This document shows positions 46,851 through 55,518 of a DNA stretch of 64,000 nucleotides, one piece after another. Source of the DNA: Hyphomicrobium sp. (lineage in GTDB: Bacteria > Pseudomonadota > Alphaproteobacteria > Rhizobiales > Hyphomicrobiaceae); the NCBI GenBank assembly GCA_002928735.1, contig PERL01000001.1, positions 310,001 through 374,000 on the forward strand. The letters are read 5' to 3'. How positions within the stretch are numbered: position 1 is the first letter of the stretch; every line of letters begins with the position of its first letter. The notes under the pieces were generated by a model. The model was not told the origin of the DNA. It was given only the letters and a program-made list of their open reading frames with translations, and made no database searches. Made by a program: the position numbers and the translations under genes.

Positions 46851-47243
46851 CTAGGGAAGCATGTCCCGAGTATTTGGGGCCTCAATCCAATCGCGCAGCC
46901 AGATGCAGGCCATCTCATGCTGACATTCGGCTTCATCCCACGTGGCGCAACGCCAGACCGCCAGCTCGGGCTTACGTGCAGAGACGACGAGATGGTCCTC
47001 GTCTTCGTAGATCATCGTCTCGAACAGCTGATCGGCACCATGAACGGCATGCCCGAAGAATATCGTTGAGACGATGAAGTTGCCGAGCCTCGTCTCTGCG
47101 ACGTGCTCGTAGCCATAGCCGTTGGCCCACCAATACTGGAAGCTGGCCTCGTCGCCGACATCGAACGGAGTGTGGCCATCCTCGCCTAGGGCGAAGAACT
47201 GCCCCTGTTGCTTTGATGTGAGGCGATCGTTGCGGTCTGTCAT
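46851..47243 (-). CDS. Hypothetical protein, 130 residues
   Basis: An acidic soluble protein. The start at 47243 is supported by GGAG six bases upstream (GGAGCCTCA then ATG). Earlier Met codons to 47396 add Gly/Pro-rich sequence spanning two hairpins, so I rejected them. Trp- and aromatic-rich stretches (FQYWWANGYGYEH, AVWRCATWDEAECQHEMACIWLRDW) suggest a compact fold with two or three Cys. No family is recognised. It lies between the nuclease-helicase gene and the hairpin region. Confidence 0.6.
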   Translation of the reverse strand: MTDRNDRLTSKQQGQFFALGEDGHTPFDVGDEASFQYWWANGYGYEHVAETRLGNFIVSTIFFGHAVHGADQLFETMIYEDEDHLVVSARKPELAVWRCATWDEAECQHEMACIWLRDWIEAPNTRDMLP

Positions 47244-47372
47244 TGAGGCTCCGCCATCGTCATTTTCACAATGGCTCATCTCATGGAATTCGCGTTCGCT
47301 TGGGAGATCTTCGATGTTGGTCGCACCACCGGGGGGATGGAACGGGGGCGCGTCAGCGGGCCCCCTTCCCGA

Positions 47373-47425
47373 GGCGTCTGCAAGACGCCGAGACAAGATT
47401 GTGCTGTCCTACAGCACACATCTTG
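47373..47425. other. Two adjacent perfect hairpins
   Basis: GGCGTCT/AGACGCC (47373-47379 with 47383-47389, loop GCA) is followed five bases later by a longer imperfect palindrome: CAAGAT/ATCTTG outside (47394-47399, 47420-47425) and GTGCTGT/ACAGCAC inside (47401-47407, 47411-47417, loop CCT). They lie between the broken gene and the 130-residue protein gene, and may be operator, attenuator or RNA structure. Confidence 0.5.
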
Positions 47426-47515
47426 CGCACCAACTTAAGGCGGGTTTCAGAATGTCATTTTGTGGTTGCGTGGTGAGCCGATTTGGTTGCGCGGTGCGGG
47501 CATTTTCGAGCGCTG

Positions 47516-48064
47516 TTACTTGACGATTTTCGGTTTGGGCAGCTTGCGCTGTCCTGATGGCGTCGGCACGTCGGTGAACTCGGCGTCGATAGGTTCCTCG
47601 GAGCCGTGGTTCGGTTGGTCAGGTTTTCGTTTGAGGGCCTTAAACGGCCACGACCATCGCGCCACCTTAGTTACAGGCTGCGGCCGTTTCGTTTCCAAAT
47701 AGGCGAGCGTTGCCTTCACATGCATGATGAAATCCGTTCGGAAGACAAAACCGCTGGAATCCCCTTGAAGCTTCAGATTCTCCCACTGACGCGCCCAACC
47801 GCCCGGGAGCTGCTTGATCCATCGATTGCAGCGCTCAGCTTTCCACTGGAAAGCGCGGTCTTGCTAGGCTTCCTGAAGCTCGACTTCCAATGCCGCGATG
47901 ACGGCGTCGATCTCTGTGCCCACGGTGCCCTCTCGAATCAGTTTCGTGATCCGCGCCGTAAAGGTACTGCCAACCGCGCATAAGCGGAAGTCTGGCGCTA
48001 GGAGAGCTTCCTGGCGGGCTAGGACTGCGGCGTGATCGGCAGCTGAGCAATTCGGCGGGCATAA
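47516..48064 (-). pseudogene. Broken gene with one in-frame amber codon
   Basis: One reading frame stays coding-like from 48064 down to TAA at 47516, interrupted only by TAG at 47866-47864. The part before the stop reads RITKLIREGTVGTEIDAVIA and then LEVELQEA. After it comes QDRAFQWKAERCNRWIKQLP and a Lys/Pro-rich tail ending in LPKPKIVK. The upstream part has no ATG and begins inside the end of the ankyrin gene in another frame. The downstream part has an ATG at 47725 (69 residues). It may be a decayed gene, two small genes, or a recoded stop. There is no homology I can name. Confidence 0.5.
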
Positions 48065-49404
48065 TCAAGGCCGCGCGTTTGCGCTGCCGCGATTTCCTTT
48101 CGCAGTAATAGGTGGCCAATCGCTGATCGAGAGTCCGCCTCTAGCGCCCGCTGGGAGGGCATATACCCCTCATCATCTAGCACTAGCACGTCAACGTCCT
48201 GGCGCTTGATCAGCGCCTTGATGGCCGGGCGGTTGAGCGTGCGCGCTGCTAGGTGGAGAACCGTACCGCCGCCCAGGGAATCGCGCGCGTTGATTCGGGG
48301 GATGATGGAGGCTAGCAGGGCAAAGCGTTCCCAATCGAAGCGATAGGGCGGGCTGTAGGAGAAGCAGCGGGCCAGTAGCGCATAGGTTTCGGCGTCGGTG
48401 TCGGTGTCCGGCAGATGTGCCGGCCGCAGAAGCTTAATCTTCGGTCCCTGCACGCGCGTCCCTTGGGCTTTGAGCGTTGCGAGCGTTTGCTCGATGAAGG
48501 CCGAGGGGTTGTTGGTGGCGAGTTCGTGTGTGAGCTGGGCGGGCTCGCCCGCGCGGTTGGAAATCGCGGCCAGCTCCAGCATGAGGCTGCCACCCTCGTC
48601 CTGCTCGCATTTAAGCGCCTTGTATTCGTGAGAGTTGTCGTCGGCTTCGACAATCCCGCTTGTGAACAGTGAGACCTGCCCGCCGCATACGTATCCCCAT
48701 CCGTCCAGCACCGCGACGACACTGGGGCGGTGGAGGTCGATGGTTGTTGCGGGTAAACCGGTCGTGAGCGCGCTTCGGGGAAAGACCATCATGCGCTCTT
48801 CGACAGCAACAGCGGCCCCCAGCCCGCGTTCGGTGATCGAAAGGCGGCGGATGATGATCTCTCGTCCGGCTGTGACGGCGCTGTAGAATTCCCCCAAAGT
48901 GCCCGGAGCGCCGTCTGCGCCGGCGCTATCACGAGAGGCCGCGAGATAGTCCCGGTAACTGGCGGCCAGCACGGCATGCGGCCAGGGATCTTCCTTGAGA
49001 TCGCCATCGGTGACGAAGCCCTTTTCCTGCAGGAAGGCATAGATGGCCATCAAGTTGGATGGCGAGGGCGTTGTGAAATGGCGCACGCGCATGCGGGCTG
49101 CGCCCCGTCCCCTTGTGACCAGCTCGCCTGCGAACCATTTCTGGAGCACGTTGGTCGTCATGGGCGCGCCTTTGTCGGCACGCTCCTGCCGGAGGGGCAT
49201 ATCGGCCGCCAGCCAGCGTGGATCGTCGGATTCGTCTGTCACTGTCCTGAGCCAGTTTTGGGCGGCATCGGAGTCGGTGATTTCGTGGATCAACGCCATG
49301 AGCGAGAGCGGCGAGCCACTGCGACTAGCAAGCGCCCGATAGGCAATGAGCCGCGCCTTGAGGCGTGCGGCTTGCCGCGCGGAGAACTCCTGGGGGGTTG
49401 GCAT
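48019..49404 (-). CDS. Ankyrin-repeat protein, partner of the CHAT protease
   Basis: A 461-residue soluble protein. The start at 49404 (MPTPQEFSARQAARLK) is preferred because earlier codons to 49638 run through the divergent gene and are Arg/Ser-rich. The first 150 residues are helical (AYRALASRSGSPLSLMALIHEI), the middle is beta-rich, and the last 100 hold one or two ankyrin-type repeats (GGTVLHLAARTLNRPAIKALI, then VLVLDDEGYMPSQRALE). No catalytic motif is visible. It is divergent from the TPR-CHAT protease gene with only 94 bases between starts, which suggests joint control and possibly a protease-substrate or protease-inhibitor relation (inference). Confidence 0.65.
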   Translation of the reverse strand: MPTPQEFSARQAARLKARLIAYRALASRSGSPLSLMALIHEITDSDAAQNWLRTVTDESDDPRWLAADMPLRQERADKGAPMTTNVLQKWFAGELVTRGRGAARMRVRHFTTPSPSNLMAIYAFLQEKGFVTDGDLKEDPWPHAVLAASYRDYLAASRDSAGADGAPGTLGEFYSAVTAGREIIIRRLSITERGLGAAVAVEERMMVFPRSALTTGLPATTIDLHRPSVVAVLDGWGYVCGGQVSLFTSGIVEADDNSHEYKALKCEQDEGGSLMLELAAISNRAGEPAQLTHELATNNPSAFIEQTLATLKAQGTRVQGPKIKLLRPAHLPDTDTDAETYALLARCFSYSPPYRFDWERFALLASIIPRINARDSLGGGTVLHLAARTLNRPAIKALIKRQDVDVLVLDDEGYMPSQRALEADSRSAIGHLLLRKEIAAAQTRGLDYARRIAQLPITPQS

Positions 49405-49498
49405 GCTTAGGGCGGGGCGGCTAGAGATCGATGGGGCTGGGACGGCAGCATAACGCTCATCGCAGCGCTTGGCAGCCCCGCATAACGGGGATCGGACG

Positions 49499-52400
49499 GT
49501 GAAGTCTGCTGATCTGCGGGAGCTTATCGAGCGCATGGCCGGCCTCTCGCTCTCAGCGCTGCGGGAGAGCCTCCCCAATATCGCCGCGCGTCGCAGTGGC
49601 CCCGAATGGATGGACCGGTTTCGGGCGGCGCAAGCCACTTTTGAGGGCGAGCCGGAAGCCTTTTGGGCGGAGACGTTGATCCGCTTCGCGGAGGGCGACC
49701 GCGCATTCCTGCACTCCCAGGAATTCTGCCTCGCCTATGCCGAGGCGCAGAACAAGCGGGGGGCTGCCCTATACAAAGCCGGCAAACGTGAGAGCCACGC
49801 AGCTAAGGCCTATTTCCGAGCCGCTAAGGCGTATGAAGCGCTCGGCCGGGCCAAAGACGCGCGCAAAGCTCTCAAGAACAGGGGCGGCATACTGGCGATT
49901 GCGGGCCTTAATCAGGGCCGTCTCGATTATCTCGATCAGGCCATACGCTCCTATGAGAGCTGCCTCGCCGCCACTAATGAGACCGCCGAGCCTGTGCTTT
50001 GGGCGGAACTGCAGGCCGACTTGGGCTATGCGCTCAGAAGCAAGGGCCTCATCGATAACGATCGGGCCTCCTTGCTCAAGGCGGCCCGCGCCTTCGAGCA
50101 CGCCGCAAGACTGACGGACAATAACGGAGCCAGCGCTGCCCTGTGGTCGCGGGCGAAGAATAGCCTCGGCGCTACGCTCTCGAAGATCGGCGAACTCGAT
50201 TCTGATCCAGCACCAATCGTGAAGGCCATTGCGGCCTATCACGACGCTCTGAGCGCCCGCCCGATAGCGGAACTGCCGAACCAATGGCTCAATAGCTGGA
50301 CGAACATCATGCAAGCAGAGTTTCTGCTGGCAAAATTGACCCGCGACGCCAAACGGCTTCGCCGGGCGCATGACGGGTTTCTCGTGCGCTTGAAAGAAGC
50401 CCAAGACGTTAAGTTTGCGCGTGAGCAGACGGGCCATACGTATCGGCAGCTCGCAGCCAACGCGCAGCTTCTGGGCGAGATGGAGAGAGCGCCAGACGAT
50501 CTTCGCGCGGCCCTCTCATTCTATGATCGAGCCCTGGCATCCTTTTCTGCTCTGGGCATGCCGTATGCGGCGGCGCAAATGCACGCGCATAGGGCTGTGG
50601 CAGAGTTTCGTCTGGGGACCATCGCATCAGACCCTGGGATTATCGCCAAAGCACTGACGGCGCACCTCCAAACGGAAGACCGGTTCTCGCGCCGCGATCA
50701 GCCCTATCTTTGGGCCCACTGGCATCAGACTCACGGCACGATGTGCAAGACTTTAGCCCGTTTTGGACAGTCCGCCCAACATCTGCAAAAGGCTAGAGCC
50801 TCCTTCGAGCGCGCGCTTGAAGAGTACCGCCGCGAAATCTATCCGCAGCAATGGGCGGAAACGACGGCCTCGCTCTGCCAGACTCTTCTCCGAATAGCAG
50901 TAACGCCTGAGGATTGGCGGCACCTGTCCAATGTGGCCGATGATCTCATCGAGACCGTGCATAGTCTTGCCCTCATCGGACTGAACCGCGCGCAGCAGCG
51001 CTCACTGCTTCGCACGCTGCAGGGCATAGGCGATCTATCAGCGCTTGCGCATATACGGCTCGGGGAGCCGCATCGCGCATTTGAAGCGCTCACAACGGCG
51101 CGCGCGGTAGGAAGTGATCTGGCGTTCCGCCTGGCCTCAGGAAAGCGCGATGACAACGCTCTTCCGGATTCAGAACCCTTCCGGCGCTGGCAGTCGTTGC
51201 AGATCGCGGTCGAGCGCCAATTGCGGGACAGTCTCAATCAGGCTGGCAAGTCCCAGCCCGTCGCGGCTGAGCGGCTCGAAGAGCTGCGAGCCGCGTATCA
51301 GGAGCTGATGACCTCGCTCAAGGCCAGCGGCGCTCTGGAGCGGGAGCGAATGGATGTTCCCGCTTTCGCGCAGACGCTGTCAACTGCGAGCGCAGCGGCA
51401 GTGATTTTCGCCTCAGAGAATGGCGGCGGCATTCTCATCGTGACGCCGGGCGCAACCGCGATTCCGGCATCGGCGGCAATCGAACTTCCCCAGCTCACAA
51501 GCGGGCGACTGGAAGCCCTGCTCAATGGGGAGGGTAAGCAGAAAGGCGGATGGCTTGCGGCGTATGATCGGTATCGCACGCAGTCGAGTTCGTGGGATGA
51601 GGCCGTGGTCGAGCGGGCTGTTGCCACATGGAATAGCGAGATAGAATCCCTGCTACCGCAGCTCTGGGATCTGGTCATGAGCCCGCTCGCGGCTTGGCTG
51701 GAGAGGGAGGCTCCAGACGTTGACGCGGTGCATCTGATGGTGCCGGGCCTGATGTCGATGCTGCCCTTGCACGCCGCGCGGCCCGCGCAAAGCGAGGCCC
51801 CATACTTCGCAGAGCGATGGGCGGTGTCGTATCTGCCCAGCCCGCGCGCGCTGATGACACGGCCAGCGTTGGGTAGGCACAGGGAGCGATCTCTACTCGC
51901 CATTACCGACCCCGCCGGAGATATCGGGGCGGATGTGAACCCGGCTTGGCCATTCTTTGCGGCACCCCACAGACGCACCGTGCAAGGCCGTGCGCCAGAC
52001 GTAGCGGCAGCGCTTGCAGGTGCAGGTGACGTTTCGCACGTGAGTTTCTTCTGCCATGGGATTTGGGAGGGCTCCGATCCGGACTTTTCGCATCTAGTGA
52101 TGGCCGATGGCTCGCAGCTTTCAGCGCAGGACTTGGCGGCGATTGATTTGCGCCATGTTGATCTCGCGCTGCTCGGGGCTTGTGAGACGGCGCTCATAGG
52201 GACACGCGGCACGCCGGACGAGTTCACTGGCCTGCCGGTGGCGCTACTCCAGGCGGGCGTGCGGTGCGTGGCCGCCTCGCAATGGCTGGTCGATGCGGCG
52301 TCCACCTATGCGCTTCTACACCGCATGATGCAGGAGCATCGGGCCGGATTATCCCCGGCGCGCGCGCTTCAGGCGGCGCAGCGCGCCTTCGTAGCGGGCG

Positions 52401-52585
52401 AGATGGACACCATCGAAGAATGGCCCGGCGGTTCTGCCGTCCTCTCGCGCCTGCGCACCCTGCGTCCGCTATCTGCGCCGGGCGTTGACGCCAAGGGACA
52501 CGCAGGCTCTCGGACAGATCAGAGCCTGCCGCCCCGCAGCGCCCCGTTCTTCTGGGCGGCCTTTGCGGTGATCGGCCGGGGCTAA
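49499..52585 (+). CDS. TPR-CHAT caspase-like protease
   Basis: A 1028-residue protein. From about residue 70 to 500 it is a chain of TPR-like helical pairs (YFRAAKAYEALGRAKDARKAL, AFEHAARLTDNNG, YHDALSARPIAEL). The last about 400 residues form a CHAT domain of caspase-like fold: VSFFCHGIWEG with His853, and LALLGACETALIGTRG with Cys895, followed by GLPVALLQAGVRCVAASQWLVD. The catalytic dyad is intact. GTG at 49499 is taken as start; a TTG at 49469 is possible. TPR-CHAT proteins act as activated proteases in several bacterial immunity pathways. Its divergent neighbour is an ankyrin protein. Confidence 0.88.
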   Translation: MKSADLRELIERMAGLSLSALRESLPNIAARRSGPEWMDRFRAAQATFEGEPEAFWAETLIRFAEGDRAFLHSQEFCLAYAEAQNKRGAALYKAGKRESHAAKAYFRAAKAYEALGRAKDARKALKNRGGILAIAGLNQGRLDYLDQAIRSYESCLAATNETAEPVLWAELQADLGYALRSKGLIDNDRASLLKAARAFEHAARLTDNNGASAALWSRAKNSLGATLSKIGELDSDPAPIVKAIAAYHDALSARPIAELPNQWLNSWTNIMQAEFLLAKLTRDAKRLRRAHDGFLVRLKEAQDVKFAREQTGHTYRQLAANAQLLGEMERAPDDLRAALSFYDRALASFSALGMPYAAAQMHAHRAVAEFRLGTIASDPGIIAKALTAHLQTEDRFSRRDQPYLWAHWHQTHGTMCKTLARFGQSAQHLQKARASFERALEEYRREIYPQQWAETTASLCQTLLRIAVTPEDWRHLSNVADDLIETVHSLALIGLNRAQQRSLLRTLQGIGDLSALAHIRLGEPHRAFEALTTARAVGSDLAFRLASGKRDDNALPDSEPFRRWQSLQIAVERQLRDSLNQAGKSQPVAAERLEELRAAYQELMTSLKASGALERERMDVPAFAQTLSTASAAAVIFASENGGGILIVTPGATAIPASAAIELPQLTSGRLEALLNGEGKQKGGWLAAYDRYRTQSSSWDEAVVERAVATWNSEIESLLPQLWDLVMSPLAAWLEREAPDVDAVHLMVPGLMSMLPLHAARPAQSEAPYFAERWAVSYLPSPRALMTRPALGRHRERSLLAITDPAGDIGADVNPAWPFFAAPHRRTVQGRAPDVAAALAGAGDVSHVSFFCHGIWEGSDPDFSHLVMADGSQLSAQDLAAIDLRHVDLALLGACETALIGTRGTPDEFTGLPVALLQAGVRCVAASQWLVDAASTYALLHRMMQEHRAGLSPARALQAAQRAFVAGEMDTIEEWPGGSAVLSRLRTLRPLSAPGVDAKGHAGSRTDQSLPPRSAPFFWAAFAVIGRG

Positions 52586-52690
52586 GCCCCAGCGTTCTTT
52601 CAGAAAAACCCACGAGTTTCGCACGAGCAAGCGCGGCTTTCGGCTGTGCGAGTTTTTGCGCTGCGGGCATCGCCCGTCCGGAACACGCGA

Positions 52691-52704
52691 AGAGATGCAT
52701 CTCT
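52691..52704. promoter_or_regulatory. Perfect 14-base palindrome upstream of a small gene
   Basis: AGAGATGCATCTCT is fully self-complementary and ends 25 bases before the ATG at 52730, next to the ribosome-binding site. It could be an operator or a small mRNA hairpin. Confidence 0.45.
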
Positions 52705-52729
52705 CCTTTCACCCCGAGGAGAACACGAC

Positions 52730-53173
52730 ATGACGACCCAGAACTTTGGCTTGCCCGATGAGGGCCCGCTTCCGTTCTTTTTGAAGCGCGAACGCACGGC
52801 GGATGGAAAGACCATCCTCGTGGTGACCGTCGCATCACTCCCGGAGCTCATGCGGTCTTCGCACTACCAGCGCCTTGCCATCGCCACGGCAGCGCTGGAG
52901 TTCTCGCGCCGCAAGTTGATCGATGAGATTTCGGATGCGCTGTACGGCTTTGAAGGAAGGATGGTCTGGCCTGATGGCAGGCCGTTCGAGTTGCCGGATA
53001 TCGACGATGCGTTTGGCCGCGATGGGTCTTTCCGCTGGCTCTCGGACTTCATCCGCTTTGCCGAGCGTCCGCCGCATCAGCTGCCGCAGCGCCGCGTCAT
53101 TGCTCGCTTGCGCATCATGGACCTCTACTTCCGTATCAAGCATCCGGAGCGGGCGCGGCTGATTGCGGAATAG
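52730..53173 (+). CDS. Hypothetical protein, paralogue of the 56323 gene
   Basis: A 147-residue protein. ATG at 52730 follows a GAGGAGAA ribosome-binding site 5 bases upstream. It shares with the protein at 56323-56757 a core of about 90 residues: YGF(E/K)G(R/K)(M/I)VWP, the block DGSFRWLSDF, and a C-terminal (I/L)(M/I)DL.FRI..P.RA. The family seems specific to the element. No enzyme motif is seen. A strong terminator ends it. Confidence 0.7.
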   Translation: MTTQNFGLPDEGPLPFFLKRERTADGKTILVVTVASLPELMRSSHYQRLAIATAALEFSRRKLIDEISDALYGFEGRMVWPDGRPFELPDIDDAFGRDGSFRWLSDFIRFAERPPHQLPQRRVIARLRIMDLYFRIKHPERARLIAE

Positions 53174-53199
53174 GCCGAAGTGAACCACCACAAGACGAG

Positions 53200-53227
53200 A
53201 AGCGCCCGGCCAGTTGGCCGGGCGCTT
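53200..53227. terminator. Rho-independent terminator
   Basis: A perfect 12-base-pair GC-rich stem (53200-53211 with 53216-53227, loop AGTT) is followed by TTG and more Ts. It ends the 52730 gene and may serve the convergent operon too. Confidence 0.85.
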
Positions 53228-53244
53228 TTGCTTTTGGCGCTAGA

Positions 53245-53469
53245 CTAAGACTGAGGCTTGCCAGCATTGGCCCTGATGTCGTCTTCATCCCAGACGCCCA
53301 TGCATTCAACATTGGCGTTCTTGAGCTTGAAGTGCAGGTCGCCATGCTCGGCGTAGTCCTGGGTGGCTCGTTCCTGCGCTTCGTCGGCGCTGCTGGCTTC
53401 GATCCATTGCTCGTATTCATCCCAAGTGACGAGATTGACGAGATATCGTTTGCGTGTGTTCCCGCTCAT
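53245..53469 (-). CDS. Small acidic protein, last gene of the methyltransferase operon
   Basis: A 74-residue protein with a DpnD/PcfM-like or stress-response-like beginning (RKRYLVNLVTWDEYEQWIEASSADEAQERA) and acidic end. ATG at 53469 overlaps the preceding stop by 4 bases. The longer reading to 53568 lies inside the neighbouring gene. The sequence resembles short proteins that fold as beta-alpha units on phage and plasmid genomes, without a known role. Confidence 0.6.
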   Translation of the reverse strand: MSGNTRKRYLVNLVTWDEYEQWIEASSADEAQERATQDYAEHGDLHFKLKNANVECMGVWDEDDIRANAGKPQS

Positions 53470-53690
53470 TCGGCACCGCCCTTCGTGCGGTGAAGGCAGA
53501 GCGCCGCGCGGTAGAGCGAGAGTGCAAGTTCTAAATCCTGCTCCAGCGGCAGTAGCGTACCGATACAAAGGTTTTGCTTACGGTCTTTTATGGCCGCGAT
53601 AGCCGCCCGCGTGGTGATGCTGGCACCGATGATGCGCTGATCAATTTCCGTCAGCAGGGCTGCGATGGTGGTTTGGGTAGTGTTGCTCAT
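53466..53690 (-). CDS. Small helical protein in the methyltransferase operon
   Basis: A 74-residue mostly helical protein (MSNTTQTTIAALLTEIDQRI, then a Leu-rich second half ending in HRTKGGAE). ATG at 53690 follows AAAAGGAGAA. It overlaps the methyltransferase stop by 4 bases and the next gene by 4. No recognised family. Confidence 0.6.
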   Translation of the reverse strand: MSNTTQTTIAALLTEIDQRIIGASITTRAAIAAIKDRKQNLCIGTLLPLEQDLELALSLYRAALCLHRTKGGAE

Positions 53691-54340
53691 TGTTGTTCTC
53701 CTTTTTGTTGAGCGGTTGTGAAGGGCGCTGTCGAGAGCCAGCGGAAGGCGGTATCGCCTGCATGCCCATGATCCCAGATCACCCAGGCATAGCGGTGCTG
53801 GAGCGTGTAGCGGCTTGCCAGTGCCGGATCGCCCAGCGGGAAGCAGACGCATTCATCGAGGGCGTAGATGACACTCGGCGGTTTGCGCACGAAGCTGCCA
53901 TGCCGCGAGGGGTGACAGAGCGAGGCGATATTCATCAGCATCGCGACGCGCCCGCCTGTTTGCGCCGTGAAACGCAGAGCCTGACGGACGAAGGCATCGG
54001 CGAGGCCATAGCCATAGGGCGGGTTGGTCACGATATTCCGGCCACGCGGGGCCTCCGCGCTCAGGAAATCGCAATGCGGCGTGCCGTATCCCCAATCGGC
54101 TATGTCGGTTGCGGTCACATCATAGCCCGATGCGATTAGCTCGCGGGCGATGGCACCGTTGCCGCACGCAGGTTCCCAGATGCTGCCCTCGAAGCGCTCG
54201 GCAGAGAGCAGTGCGCGGGTAGCTGCGGGCGGCGTTGGATAGAACTCGAACGGGGCCCGCCGGTTTTCCGGGGGGGCCCCCGCGCGAAGGCGCGAGGGCG
54301 ATGTGCCGGGTTTTGAGTGGAGAAGAAGCGAGAGGGTCAT
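53687..54340 (-). CDS. Orphan SAM-dependent DNA methyltransferase
   Basis: A 217-residue enzyme. The SAM-binding region has YPTPPAATRALL and WEPACGNGAIARELIASGYDVTATDI, and the catalytic NPPYGYG marks an N6-adenine or N4-cytosine DNA methyltransferase. It overlaps the upstream gene by one base (TAATG) and the downstream gene by 4. No restriction enzyme is in the operon, so it probably protects the element DNA or alters regulation rather than forming a restriction pair (inference). Confidence 0.85.
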   Translation of the reverse strand: MTLSLLLHSKPGTSPSRLRAGAPPENRRAPFEFYPTPPAATRALLSAERFEGSIWEPACGNGAIARELIASGYDVTATDIADWGYGTPHCDFLSAEAPRGRNIVTNPPYGYGLADAFVRQALRFTAQTGGRVAMLMNIASLCHPSRHGSFVRKPPSVIYALDECVCFPLGDPALASRYTLQHRYAWVIWDHGHAGDTAFRWLSTAPFTTAQQKGEQQ

Positions 54341-54588
54341 TAGGCGTACCCTCCTGCGTCGGTCTCTGAGGTCTCGACGGAGCTCAGGAACAAAACGCCC
54401 TGATGCTGGGTCAGTTCAATCGGGATGAAATCCAGTCTTAGAATTGACCCTTTGCCGTTTTGGCGGGGCCAGACACCGCCGATTTCGCGGGCGGAGCCAA
54501 GTTTGTCGTTGCCGTTTTCATCTTGCCCGATGATGCGGGCGAAACTGACCCGGTGGCTCGGTCTAGATTTTGGTTGTTGGTTGCTCAT
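54340..54588 (-). CDS. Small hypothetical protein, first gene of the methyltransferase operon
   Basis: An 82-residue protein. ATG at 54588 is preceded by AAGGAGA. The sequence (RVSFARIIGQDENGNDKLG, then IGGVWPRQNGKGSILRLDFI) is beta-rich, like short plasmid proteins of the DUF736 sort, though I cannot confirm membership. Its stop shares one base with the methyltransferase start. Confidence 0.6.
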   Translation of the reverse strand: MSNQQPKSRPSHRVSFARIIGQDENGNDKLGSAREIGGVWPRQNGKGSILRLDFIPIELTQHQGVLFLSSVETSETDAGGYA

Positions 54589-54880
54589 GTGTGATCTCCT
54601 TCATTGATCGGTTGTTCGGGGCTGGCTCTTCCAGCCCATGCGCGAAGGAGATCGCGGCGCTACGAGCCGGATCGTCATGCCCTTACACGGAACTTTGGAG
54701 CGGGCCGGGCTTGACGAAGGGCCCCTTGAGGCCCGTGCCGGCGGCGTCCGCGATAAGCGCTTGGGATGAGGCTGGGAGATGCCTAGGCCCCCGAAGAAGC
54801 AGGCTCAAGGAAGCAGATGCGTGAGTAGTCACGGCCACGAAGGCCGAGCGTACGCTGTGTCAATCGCCGATCAGTTGCGA

Positions 54881-55459
54881 CTAGCGTAACGGCGGCATCG
54901 GCGAGTAAGAAATTTGCGTTTCTTGCTTGCGAGGGTGAACCACGATACGGACTCTGTCGCCGACAATCTCTGCCTTAATGTCCGTGCCATCAGGGTTGTT
55001 TGGTCTGGGCAGGCTATGATTCAGAGAATCGACGACATTCCATACAAATTCCTTGCCCGCGTGATCAACGGCATCAACAAATTCCCGATGCCAGTCTTGC
55101 CTGTCAAGAACACCGCTGCCTACTGCGCCAAGATAAAACCAGAACACGCCATTGGCGATGTTTGCGACCTTGCCTCGAAACACACTCGAACCAGGCTCGA
55201 CCGACTCCAACCATAACAGCCGACTGGCGTTGCGAGTGATTTCAAGCTGGGCAAGGGCTAAAAACGTCGTTTCCCCAAGCAGAGGAATTGCATTGAGAGC
55301 CTGAAGGGTGGCGAGCCGTTCGGCTGTAGATTGATTGGCCCTAACCGCCGCACTTTGAAACCTAGCGAGCGCTAGATTTACTACATGCAGGTTCACAGGG
55401 CCGTGGTGCTGTACTATCAGCTCGAAATCAACAAGGTTGGGAGTGATTTGGTCGGTCAT
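54881..55459 (-). CDS. Hypothetical protein, 192 residues
   Basis: A soluble protein with a helical first half (LALARFQSAAVRANQSTAERLATLQAL) and a middle stretch that is moderately hydrophobic (ANGVFWFYLGAVGSG). The end is beta-rich with IKAEIVGDRVRIVVHPRK. ATG at 55459. It lies 60 bases after the HTH-like gene on the same strand, possibly co-transcribed. No family recognised. Confidence 0.55.
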   Translation of the reverse strand: MTDQITPNLVDFELIVQHHGPVNLHVVNLALARFQSAAVRANQSTAERLATLQALNAIPLLGETTFLALAQLEITRNASRLLWLESVEPGSSVFRGKVANIANGVFWFYLGAVGSGVLDRQDWHREFVDAVDHAGKEFVWNVVDSLNHSLPRPNNPDGTDIKAEIVGDRVRIVVHPRKQETQISYSPMPPLR

Positions 55460-55518
55460 GATCAGCCCATCGCAAGATCCAACAGATAAGCGTAGCTATC
55501 ATTCCGTTGCCTTTCAAT

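Noticed and set aside
47606-47983. 125-codon plus-strand frame opposite the broken gene
   Set aside because: The minus strand gives a better protein-like pattern on both sides of the amber codon; this frame has no ribosome-binding site.
54603-54880. Short plus-strand frames between the methyltransferase operon and the next gene, including a 31-codon frame near 54678
   Set aside because: Too short and without clear start signals; kept as unassigned intergenic DNA.
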